From NCBI GenBank assembly GCA_031177735.1, contig JAPSKJ010000164.1, forward strand, positions 1 through 5,602: DNA of 5,602 nt. The letters are read 5' to 3'. Positions 1 through 5,556 of the stretch are shown in pieces. The position numbers were made by a program, and so were the translations under genes. The notes under the pieces are model-generated. The model worked only from the letters and a program-made list of their open reading frames with translations, had not been told where the DNA came from and searched no databases. The stretch comes from Nocardioides sp. (GTDB lineage: Bacteria; Actinomycetota; Actinomycetes; Propionibacteriales; Nocardioidaceae). The stretch's first letter is position 1. The number at the start of each line of letters is the position of its first letter.

Positions 1-1464
1 GCCGGGATCGCCACCGACACCGCGCTCGCCGCCTACCTGGTCGCTCCCGACCAGCGCTCCTACGACTTGGCCGACCTGACCCTGCGCTACCTCCACCGCG
101 AGCTGCAGCAGGCCGCCGACTCCGACCAGGGGCTGCTCTTCGAGGAGGAGTCCGACGTCGCCCGCTCCGCCATGCTCCACGCCCGTGCGGCCCTCGACCT
201 CGCGGTCGAGCTGGCCGACGCGGTCGAGCGCGCGGGCGGGCAGCGTCTCCTCACCGAGGTCGAGCTGCCGCTGCTGCACCTGCTCGCCCGGCTGGAGACG
301 ACCGGCATCGCGGTCGACACCGAGCACCTCGAGCAGCTCGAGCGCCACTTCGCCGCGGAGGTGAAGCTGGCGGCCGAGGAGGCCTACTCCGTCATCGGCA
401 AGGAGATCAACCTCGGCTCACCCAAGCAGCTGCAGGTCGTGCTGTTCGACGAGCTCGACATGCCGAAGACCAAGCGCACCAAGACCGGCTACACCACCGA
501 CGCCGACGCGTTGCAGCAGCTCTACGTCAAGACCGAGCACCCGTTCCTCCTCGCCCTGCTGCGCCACCGCGATGTGGCCCGCCTGCGCCAGACGCTCGAG
601 GGGTTGCTCAAGACGGTGCAGCCCGACGGCCGCATCCACACCACCTTCAACCAGACCATCGCGGCCACCGGTCGGCTCTCCAGCACCGAGCCCAACCTGC
701 AGAACATCCCGATCCGCACCGAGGAGGGTCGCCGGATCCGCCAGGGGTTCGTGGTCGGCGACGGCTACGAGGCGCTGATGACGGCCGACTACAGCCAGAT
801 CGAGATGCGGATCATGGCGCACCTCTCGGAGGACGCGCTCCTCATCGAGGCCTTCCGCTCCGGCCACGACTTCCACTCGATCACCGCCTCACGCGTCTTC
901 GACGTCCCGGCCGATGAGGTCACCCAGGAGCAGCGGGCCAAGATCAAGGCGATGAACTACGGCCTCGCCTACGGTCTCTCCGCATTCGGGCTCTCCCAGC
1001 AGCTCGGCATCGAGCCTGGAGAGGCACGCGGCCTGATGGAGGAGTACTTCGAGACCTTCGGCGGCATCCGCGACTACCTCGCCGGCGTCGTCGCGGAGGC
1101 CCGGCGCTCCGGCTTCACCGAGACGATCATGGGTCGTCGCCGCTATCTGCCCGACCTCAACAGCGACAACCGGCAGCGGCGCGAGATGGCCGAGCGGATG
1201 GCGCTCAACGCCCCGATCCAGGGGTCGGCGGCCGACCTGATCAAGGTCGCCATGCTCCGGGTCCAGGAGGCCATCGACGCCGAGGGGCTCCGCTCGCGGA
1301 TGCTGCTCCAGGTGCACGACGAGCTCGTCTTCGAGGTCGCGCCAGGCGAGCGCGAGGCGCTGGAGGCGCTCGTCCGTGCCCAGATGGGTGGAGCGGCCGA
1401 CCTGGGCGTCCCGCTCGACGTGTCGGTCGGCTTCGGGCGGTCCTGGCACGAAGCCGCCCACTAG
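1..1464 (+). CDS. polA: DNA polymerase I, C-terminal part (5'-truncated by window edge)
   Basis: Family A DNA polymerase, which fills gaps and replaces RNA primers during repair and lagging-strand maturation. The frame is open from base 1 and ends at TAG, giving 487 residues. Actinobacterial Pol I is about 900 residues, so the 5'-nuclease domain and part of the exonuclease-like domain lie outside the window. Visible from N to C: the end of a 3'-5' exonuclease-like domain (about 1-75), the thumb, then the complete polymerase domain. Key elements are GRLSSTEPNLQNIP (224-237), motif A DYSQIEMR (263-270, catalytic D263, E268), the O helix with R312, K316, Y320 and Y324, APIQGSAADLIK (404-415) and motif C VHDE (438-441, catalytic D440). 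The E. coli F762 position is Tyr (Y320). In the exonuclease part one metal-binding Asp may remain (D6), but the segment where E. coli has D501 (57-66) has no acidic residue at that point, so proofreading is probably lost. The stop codon overlaps that of the convergent flippase gene. Confidence 0.98.
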   Translation, partial: AGIATDTALAAYLVAPDQRSYDLADLTLRYLHRELQQAADSDQGLLFEEESDVARSAMLHARAALDLAVELADAVERAGGQRLLTEVELPLLHLLARLETTGIAVDTEHLEQLERHFAAEVKLAAEEAYSVIGKEINLGSPKQLQVVLFDELDMPKTKRTKTGYTTDADALQQLYVKTEHPFLLALLRHRDVARLRQTLEGLLKTVQPDGRIHTTFNQTIAATGRLSSTEPNLQNIPIRTEEGRRIRQGFVVGDGYEALMTADYSQIEMRIMAHLSEDALLIEAFRSGHDFHSITASRVFDVPADEVTQEQRAKIKAMNYGLAYGLSAFGLSQQLGIEPGEARGLMEEYFETFGGIRDYLAGVVAEARRSGFTETIMGRRRYLPDLNSDNRQRREMAERMALNAPIQGSAADLIKVAMLRVQEAIDAEGLRSRMLLQVHDELVFEVAPGEREALEALVRAQMGGAADLGVPLDVSVGFGRSWHEAAH

Positions 1465-2729
1465 GGCTGCGCGGGCTCCCCGACGTGCGCGTCGTCGCGC
1501 AGCCGCCACAGGCTCAGGGCGAGCAGCGCGACGAGCACGACGGCGTCGATCACGCACACAGCGACGACCATGGCGTCGAGCGTCTGCGCCAGGGCTCCGA
1601 ACCCGACGACCGCGACCACGGCCGCCCAGATGCCGTACGCCGCCCGTCGGCTCTGCCGCGCGAGCACCGAGTAGACCAGCAGCTGCAGCGCGGCCAGGAG
1701 GGTGCCGAGCACCGCGAAGACCCACAGCCGCGACTCCACCTCGGCGTACTCCTCGCCGCCGATGAAGATCATCGCCACGTCGGAGAGCAGCCACGCCCCG
1801 AGGATCGAGGCGACTCCGGCGGCGAGCACGAACGCGAGGCTGCGCAGCAGTGCCTTGCGTGCCGAGCCGTGCGAGGACATCGACGGGAAGGCCAGCACCA
1901 CCACGAACTGCGGCAGGAAGAGCACGGCCTTGGTCAGGATCAGCCCGCCGGCGTACAGACCTGCCTCGTGACCGTCCATGACGTTGCGGGCGACGATGAT
2001 GTCGACGTTGGAGAGCGTGAAGAACGCGAGCAGGGCGACCGAGCCGTGCATCGTCTCGATCGCGACGTCGCGCAAGCGGAGTCCGGCGTGCTCCTCGGGC
2101 TCCCGGCCGTGGCGCAGGACAGCCCAGCCGATCGCCACCGGCACGAAGGACGCGAGCGTCACGCCGAGCATCGCCGCCGCCTCCGTCGGGCGGATCAGGA
2201 TGCAGACCGTGCCGACGACGAGCCGGGGCACGCCCAGGCCGAGGTAGATCGTCGCCAGCGCCGCCCAGCGGCGCTCGCCCTGCAGCACGCCCACCTGGCC
2301 ACCGCTGATGGTCACCGGCACCGCGGCGACGGCCAGCAGCAGCGCCGGCACGATGGACTCCAGCCGGAGCACCTTCCACACGACAGGGGAGAGCACCAGC
2401 ATCACCAGGCCGAGCACCAGGGCCGCCCGGTAGGTCGCGGTGAGGACCACCCGCTCGATCTGCGCCACCTGGGTGGGCGCCGTCGAGATGCGACGGGCCG
2501 CGGTGGCCTGCAGCCCCAGCTGGAAGACGCCGATCACCAGAAGCAGCGCCATCAGGCTCGCCACGCCGCCGTACTCCTCGGGGCCGAGGAGCCGTGCGGC
2601 GACCATCGTGAAGCCGTAGGTGGTCACGTTCATGATGGCGACGCCGACGGCGAGGACGCCGCCGCCGCGAAGGAACGCCTGCACCCGAGAGGTCGGGTCG
2701 GTCCGCTCCTGCTCAGTCGCGCTGGTCAC
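1461..2729 (-). CDS. Polysaccharide/lipid-linked oligosaccharide flippase-like membrane protein (Wzx-type, MOP superfamily)
   Basis: Predicted 422-residue integral membrane protein of the MOP exporter superfamily, in which Wzx-type members move lipid-linked glycans across the cytoplasmic membrane. About twelve hydrophobic segments can be read, near residues 22-48, 56-78, 102-121, 126-145, 156-178, 185-205, 229-249, 257-284, 297-323, 335-357, 365-382 and 387-408. The N-terminus resembles flippases, with an ARLLGPEEYGGVASL stretch (45-59) after helix 1. Helices 7-8 carry NVDIIVARNV (241-250) followed by EAGLYAGGLILTKAVLFLP (255-273), typical of this family. The cytoplasmic N-tail is about 20 residues and the C-tail is short. 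The GTG start has no Shine-Dalgarno at proper distance, but a TANNNT box lies 6 nt upstream, fitting leaderless translation; no other start upstream or just downstream has a good ribosome site. The TAG stop shares CTAG with the polA stop. There are no glycosyltransferases beside it in the window, so the substrate is unknown. Confidence 0.85.
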   Translation of the reverse strand: MTSATEQERTDPTSRVQAFLRGGGVLAVGVAIMNVTTYGFTMVAARLLGPEEYGGVASLMALLLVIGVFQLGLQATAARRISTAPTQVAQIERVVLTATYRAALVLGLVMLVLSPVVWKVLRLESIVPALLLAVAAVPVTISGGQVGVLQGERRWAALATIYLGLGVPRLVVGTVCILIRPTEAAAMLGVTLASFVPVAIGWAVLRHGREPEEHAGLRLRDVAIETMHGSVALLAFFTLSNVDIIVARNVMDGHEAGLYAGGLILTKAVLFLPQFVVVLAFPSMSSHGSARKALLRSLAFVLAAGVASILGAWLLSDVAMIFIGGEEYAEVESRLWVFAVLGTLLAALQLLVYSVLARQSRRAAYGIWAAVVAVVGFGALAQTLDAMVVAVCVIDAVVLVALLALSLWRLRDDAHVGEPAQP

Positions 2730-2741
2730 GCTCCGAGCGTA
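2730..2741 (-). promoter_or_regulatory. Candidate leaderless promoter (-10 box TACGCT) of the flippase gene
   Basis: Reading leftward, TACGCT (2741-2736) matches the actinobacterial -10 consensus TANNNT. It is followed by 6 nt and then the GTG start at 2729, so transcription would begin at or next to the start codon. No convincing -35 hexamer is seen 16-18 nt further upstream, which is common for actinobacterial promoters. Short boxes like this occur by chance, so the support comes from the exact spacing and the lack of a ribosome-binding site. Confidence 0.45.
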
Positions 2742-2811
2742 GAGCAGCGGTGCGTCCGGGCCTTGATCGGTGCGTCGTCGTGATGACGTCCGCGTCTCGA
2801 CTGCGAGGTGC

Positions 2812-2848
2812 CCTTCCCCTCGGGGAGGTTGACCCTGCGCCGTCAACC
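2812..2848 (-). terminator. Candidate tandem hairpins at the end of the methyltransferase gene
   Basis: Two adjacent inverted repeats lie at and after the methyltransferase stop. The first pairs GGTTGAC (2827-2833) with GTCAACC (2842-2848) around an 8-nt loop and contains the TGA stop in one arm. The second has TCCC (2815-2818) facing GGGA (2823-2826) around a CTCG tetraloop, extendable on the plus-strand RNA by a U-G and a C-G pair at its base. The extension would reuse 2827-2828, so the two stems can compete there. Neither is followed by a T-run on the minus strand. U-less hairpins are common at actinobacterial gene ends, so a role in terminating or processing the methyltransferase transcript before the flippase promoter is plausible but unproven. 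Confidence 0.4.
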
Positions 2849-3664
2849 GGGCAGCTCGGCCCCGAAGATCGCGGTGCCCGGGGTCAGCAGGCCGCGAGTG
2901 CGTGACCAGCCGCCCCACACCCGGTCGTGGTCGGCCGGCCACTGGGGCTCGAGGAGATCGGTGATCCGGAAGCCCGCGCCCGCCAGCAGAGCTACCCAGT
3001 CGCCCAGCGTGCGGTGGTGCTCCACGTAGGCGACCACTCCGGTCGCCTCGTCGACCTCGACGTAGGGAGTGCGGTCCCAGTAGGACTGCGAGGCGACCAA
3101 TCCGCCCTCGCCCGGGTCGTCCGGGAACATCCAGCGGGTGGGGTGCGTGATCGAGAAGGCGAAGCGACCGCCCGCCCGGAGCACCCTTGCCGTCTCCGCG
3201 ACCGCCACGTCGATGTCGCTGACGAACTGCAGGGCGCCGAAGGAACAGAACACGACGTCGAAGCTGTCGTCGCGGAAGGGCAGGTGGGTCGCCGTCGCCT
3301 GCACCGAGGGGACCACGACGCCCGTCTCCTCGTCGATGCGGCGGGAGTGCTGCAGCTGACGGTGGGAGAGGTCCAGGCCGGTGGAGCGTCCGCCCTGGGT
3401 GCGCACCCATCGAGAGCACTGACCCGCGCCGGAGCCGACCTCGAGGACATCCTTGCCGGCGACCTCGCCCAGCACCCGCAGCTCGGCCTCCGTGTGCCCC
3501 TCCGGCCCCCAGACGAAGCCGGCGTCGCCGAGGAACACGCCGTGCGTGGCTTGGTACTCGTCGGCGTACCGATCCCAGTCCGGGCCGTTGGCCCGACGCG
3601 ACTCCGCCTCGCTCACCGGCCGGCGCTCCACGCGGACCGGCGGGTAGGGGACTGCCTCCTCCAC
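2843..3664 (-). CDS. Class I SAM-dependent methyltransferase
   Basis: Soluble 273-residue methyltransferase with a Rossmann fold of the Methyltransf_11 type; the methyl acceptor is unknown. Motif I, VLEVGSGAGQCSRW (73-86), forms the S-adenosylmethionine loop. The acidic residue at the end of strand 2 is D98 in TGLDLS. HLPFRDDSFDVVFC (127-140) is the motif before and through strand 4, and VLRAGGRFAFSITHP (161-175) is the usual strand-5 segment. The N-terminal part, SEAESRRAN with WDRYADEYQATHG and FLGDAGFVWGPEG (18-56), resembles a well-populated actinobacterial methyltransferase family in my recollection. Two starts are possible. The longest form uses GTG at 3664, with a TANNNT box 7 nt before it (leaderless). 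A shorter form uses GTG at 3616, with GGAG 9 nt upstream, and would begin just before SEAESRRAN, where related proteins tend to begin; it lacks the first 16 residues. It follows the secreted-protein gene, separated by a 62-nt gap that holds a strong hairpin, and ends 113 nt before the flippase start. Confidence 0.9.
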   Translation of the reverse strand: MEEAVPYPPVRVERRPVSEAESRRANGPDWDRYADEYQATHGVFLGDAGFVWGPEGHTEAELRVLGEVAGKDVLEVGSGAGQCSRWVRTQGGRSTGLDLSHRQLQHSRRIDEETGVVVPSVQATATHLPFRDDSFDVVFCSFGALQFVSDIDVAVAETARVLRAGGRFAFSITHPTRWMFPDDPGEGGLVASQSYWDRTPYVEVDEATGVVAYVEHHRTLGDWVALLAGAGFRITDLLEPQWPADHDRVWGGWSRTRGLLTPGTAIFGAELPG

Positions 3665-3677
3665 GCGGCTGAGGCTA
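3665..3677 (-). promoter_or_regulatory. Candidate leaderless promoter (-10 box TAGCCT) of the methyltransferase gene
   Basis: Reading leftward, TAGCCT (3677-3672) fits TANNNT and is followed by 7 nt before the GTG at 3664. No clear -35 is seen. The box lies inside the 3' arm of the hairpin at 3666-3707, so the same bases would act as promoter DNA and as part of a stem in read-through RNA. If the shorter start at 3616 is the true one, this box would give a leader of about 48 nt instead. Confidence 0.4.
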
Positions 3678-3707
3678 CTCCGTCGGTGGACGGAGCAGCC
3701 TCAGCCG
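3666..3707 (-). terminator. Long hairpin, likely terminator of the secreted-protein gene
   Basis: A 19-nt inverted repeat (3666-3684 with 3689-3707) is separated by a 4-nt loop, CACC in the leftward transcript. The only imperfection, A3677 opposite C3696, is an A-C mismatch in plus-strand RNA but a U-G wobble in minus-strand RNA, so the full stem forms only in the leftward transcript. It begins 19 nt after the stop codon of the TSP3-repeat protein. There is no U-tract after it, so it would be a tail-less terminator or a 3'-end stabiliser. Confidence 0.6.
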
Positions 3708-3726
3708 GTTCAGGTCGTGCGCGCGC

Positions 3727-5469
3727 TCAGTCCAGCTTGCTGCGCTTGCCCGGGCCCTTGACGCCCTTCTTGGGGTTGCTCTTCTTGCGGACCTCCCAGC
3801 CGTCACTGACGCCACCGCGGTCGGTGTCCCAGCTGAGCGGGTTGGTCTTCCAGCGCTTGACCTCGCGGCCGTCCTTGATCCGGTCCCGGTCGCTATCGGC
3901 CTGTACCGGGTTGGTCGGGCGGTAGTGGTAGCGCTTGTTCTTCGCGCCGGTGACCTCTTGGAGGTCGTGGATGCCGTCGGAGTCGGTGTCGCGGTTGAGC
4001 GGGTTGGTGCGGATGACCTTGACCTTCTTCTTCATCCCCGCCGGGCGCTTCCACTTCAGCGCGACGCGGACGCCGGTGACCTCCTGGTAGTCGGTCAGGC
4101 CGTCGCCGTCGCTGTCGGGGTTGCGTGGATCCGTGCCGAATCCGCCCTCCTCGCGGTCGGTCAGCCCGTCACCGTCGGTGTCGATGTCGGTGGACTTGTC
4201 ACCCGGGCCGGGGGACGGCGAACCGCTCGGGGTGCCGCTCGGGCTGCCGCTCGGGTCGCCGGTGGGGTCGCCGCTCGGGTCGCCGGTGGGGTCGCCGGTG
4301 GGGTCGCCGGTGGGGTCGCCGGTGGGGTCGCCGGTGGGGTCGCCGGTGGGGTCGCCGGTGGGGTCGCCGGTGGGGTCACCCGTGGGGCTACCCGTGGGGT
4401 CACCGGTCGGGCTCGGCGAGGGGTCGATGTCCGTGCAGTCCACACCGCCGGCGGGTGCCTTGGCCTCGGCGTGGAGCGGGAAGAGATCGACCTTCGCGAC
4501 GGTGAGCAGCCCCGCAGCGAGGCCGACCTCGACGTGGAGCAGCGACACGTCCGCAGCCGCGTGGCGTCCGTCGGCCGACTCGGTCCAGGCCGTCGACTCG
4601 CCTGCGCTCAGCTCAAGGGTGAGCAGCGGGTTGTTCGGCACCGGGAGCGACATGGGACCGTCGGCAGGGTCGAAGCCCTGGGGCTCGCCGCCCGCGACCT
4701 GCACGGTGATCGCAGGCGCCTGCCAATCGACAGCGGCGCCGCCGGGCCGGCCGGTGGCCGTCGCGGTCAGCGTCGGGGCCGAGCCGAGCCGGATGACCAC
4801 CTGGCCGCCGAACAGCTCGGCGCGCACGGCGCTACCCGAGGCGGTGGCCACGACCGCGCGGTCGCCGGCCGGGCCACCCGGGACGTCGGCGAGCGCGATC
4901 CGCTGCGTGGCCGACACCTCGCCCGGCAGGTTGATGAGGTTGCCGACCGGCGCGGGGAGTCCGAGCAGCCCGACGTCGGCGGTGGAGACGGTCGAGGACG
5001 CGAGGCCCGTCGCGGCGGGCAGGCAGGTCGAGTCCGCGGCCCAGCGCGCGTGCGCGGAGGCGTTGGAGAGGCCGAGGGAGAGCAGCGGGTTGTCGGGAAT
5101 GGTCCCTGCCGGGATCGCCGTGACGACCGCGGGTGCCGCGTTGTCGGCGGGTGCGGACTGCGCGGCCACGCCGGGCAGGTCGGCGCCCTGGCCGACCAGC
5201 GCGAGGCCGAGGTTGGAGGCGCGTGCGGTGGTCTTGGGTGTAGCGGCGCTGTCCAGCGAGCCCTGAGCACTCGCCGCGCCGACCTCGAGCAGCCTGACCA
5301 CGGACGTGTCGACGGCGTTGACGTGGAGCACCTCCGCGGCGGCCGACGCCTGGATCTGCGGGGGGAGCGGAGAGCTGGCGGCGTTGGTCTGCGATGGCAG
5401 GCCGACCACTCCGTAGACGCCGGCGGTGACCAGGCCGGCGGTGAGGGCGATGGGTCTCGTCAGTTGCAT
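3727..5469 (-). CDS. Secreted protein with duplicated N-terminal module, GDPT repeat linker and C-terminal TSP3-type calcium-binding repeats
   Basis: Predicted 580-residue exported protein. The ATG at 5469 is chosen because AGGAGG lies 4 nt upstream and a signal peptide starts there: MQLTRP, a hydrophobic core to about residue 24, and likely cleavage near SQTNA/A (30/31). Residues 31-345 form an Ala/Gly/Val/Leu-rich domain I do not recognise. It has only three lysines and two cysteines (C149, C345, a possible disulfide) and an internal duplication (NPLLSLGLS at 127-135, NPLLTLELS at 280-288). It vaguely recalls actinobacterial 'choice-of-anchor' surface proteins. Residues about 351-418 are a Pro/Gly/Asp/Thr/Ser linker of four-residue units. 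Then five DxDxDGxxDxxE-like motifs start at D430, D452, D494, D525 and D548, several preceded by TNP, as in bacterial TSP3 repeats; calcium binding is inferred from the motif. Basic loops separate them and the tail is basic (GKRSKLD). No LPXTG, C-terminal helix or lipobox is visible. Probably extracellular; function unknown. Confidence 0.88.
   Translation of the reverse strand: MQLTRPIALTAGLVTAGVYGVVGLPSQTNAASSPLPPQIQASAAAEVLHVNAVDTSVVRLLEVGAASAQGSLDSAATPKTTARASNLGLALVGQGADLPGVAAQSAPADNAAPAVVTAIPAGTIPDNPLLSLGLSNASAHARWAADSTCLPAATGLASSTVSTADVGLLGLPAPVGNLINLPGEVSATQRIALADVPGGPAGDRAVVATASGSAVRAELFGGQVVIRLGSAPTLTATATGRPGGAAVDWQAPAITVQVAGGEPQGFDPADGPMSLPVPNNPLLTLELSAGESTAWTESADGRHAAADVSLLHVEVGLAAGLLTVAKVDLFPLHAEAKAPAGGVDCTDIDPSPSPTGDPTGSPTGDPTGDPTGDPTGDPTGDPTGDPTGDPTGDPTGDPSGDPTGDPSGSPSGTPSGSPSPGPGDKSTDIDTDGDGLTDREEGGFGTDPRNPDSDGDGLTDYQEVTGVRVALKWKRPAGMKKKVKVIRTNPLNRDTDSDGIHDLQEVTGAKNKRYHYRPTNPVQADSDRDRIKDGREVKRWKTNPLSWDTDRGGVSDGWEVRKKSNPKKGVKGPGKRSKLD
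3793..4182 (-). other. Region encoding five TSP3-type calcium-binding repeats
   Basis: Protein residues 430-559. The motifs in order are DTDGDGLTDREE, DSDGDGLTDYQE, DTDSDGIHDLQE, DSDRDRIKDGRE and DTDRGGVSDGWE. The first three keep all the aspartates and the central Gly of the loop consensus. The fourth has Arg in place of that Gly, and the fifth has Gly for the Asp before it, so calcium affinity may fall towards the C-terminus. Spacing between motif starts is uneven (22, 42, 31 and 23 residues), because lysine-rich inserts sit between the second and third and between the third and fourth motifs. Confidence 0.75.
4213..4416 (-). repeat. 12-bp tandem repeat (17 units) encoding GDPT-type linker
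   Basis: The plus-strand unit GGTGGGGTCGCC (GGCGACCCCACC in the coding direction, G-D-P-T) occurs as seven consecutive identical copies at 4285-4368, with one more exact copy at 4261-4272. Divergent units flank them: GDPT with a different Gly codon at 4369-4380, GSPT, GDPT and PSPT up to 4416; GDPS at 4273-4284; and GDPS, GSPS, GTPS and GSPS from 4260 down to 4213. The unit is a multiple of three and in frame, so gain or loss of copies would change only linker length. Confidence 0.93.
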
Positions 5470-5473
5470 GCTG

Positions 5474-5479
5474 CCTCCT
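5474..5479 (-). promoter_or_regulatory. Shine-Dalgarno AGGAGG that fixes the start of the secreted-protein gene
   Basis: AGGAGG in the leftward direction, 4 nt before the ATG at 5469. It is the only strong ribosome-binding site seen in the window. The reading frame stays open upstream to the window edge, so this site and the signal peptide decide the start. Confidence 0.8.
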
Positions 5480-5556
5480 GGCAGGGTTGGGGTGGCGCCG
5501 GCCCCGACGGGGGGTGGGGACGACGCGGGCGGGTACGGCACCGCGCCGGGCGAGAT

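Noticed and set aside
1492..1534. 9-bp inverted repeat inside the flippase 3' end as a polA terminator
   Set aside because: The loop is 25 nt and lies in coding sequence; repeats of this size are common by chance at this GC content.
889..2379. Minus-strand open frame covering the end of polA and most of the flippase gene
   Set aside because: Low-complexity Arg/Ala/Gly composition, antisense to the polA motifs and out of frame with the flippase; typical of GC-rich DNA.
1485..2783. Plus-strand open frame opposite the flippase gene
   Set aside because: Its product is a His/Arg/Asp/Gln-rich string with no domain character, the usual complement of a Leu/Val/Ala-rich membrane protein gene.
2730..3419. 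Upstream extension of the flippase reading frame into the methyltransferase gene
   Set aside because: The extension is Arg/Pro/Gly-rich, with no flippase similarity, and overlaps the methyltransferase in another frame. The protein-like sequence starts at GTG 2729.
2927..3925. Plus-strand open frame opposite the methyltransferase gene
   Set aside because: It spans the methyltransferase, the hairpin and the end of the secreted-protein gene, with no ribosome site and no recognisable motif.
4213..4416. CRISPR-like array
   Set aside because: The units are directly abutting 12-mers without spacers and are in frame with a protein linker.
4121..5266. Long open frame on the plus strand across the secreted-protein gene (VGSP-type repeats)
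   Set aside because: It is opposite a gene with ribosome site, signal peptide and recognisable calcium motifs. The repeat stays open on both strands because the 12-bp unit contains no stop.
5470..5541. Earlier GTG start for the secreted protein (24 more residues)
   Set aside because: The added Pro/Gly/Ser-rich segment would bury the signal peptide, and AGGAGG sits directly before ATG 5469.
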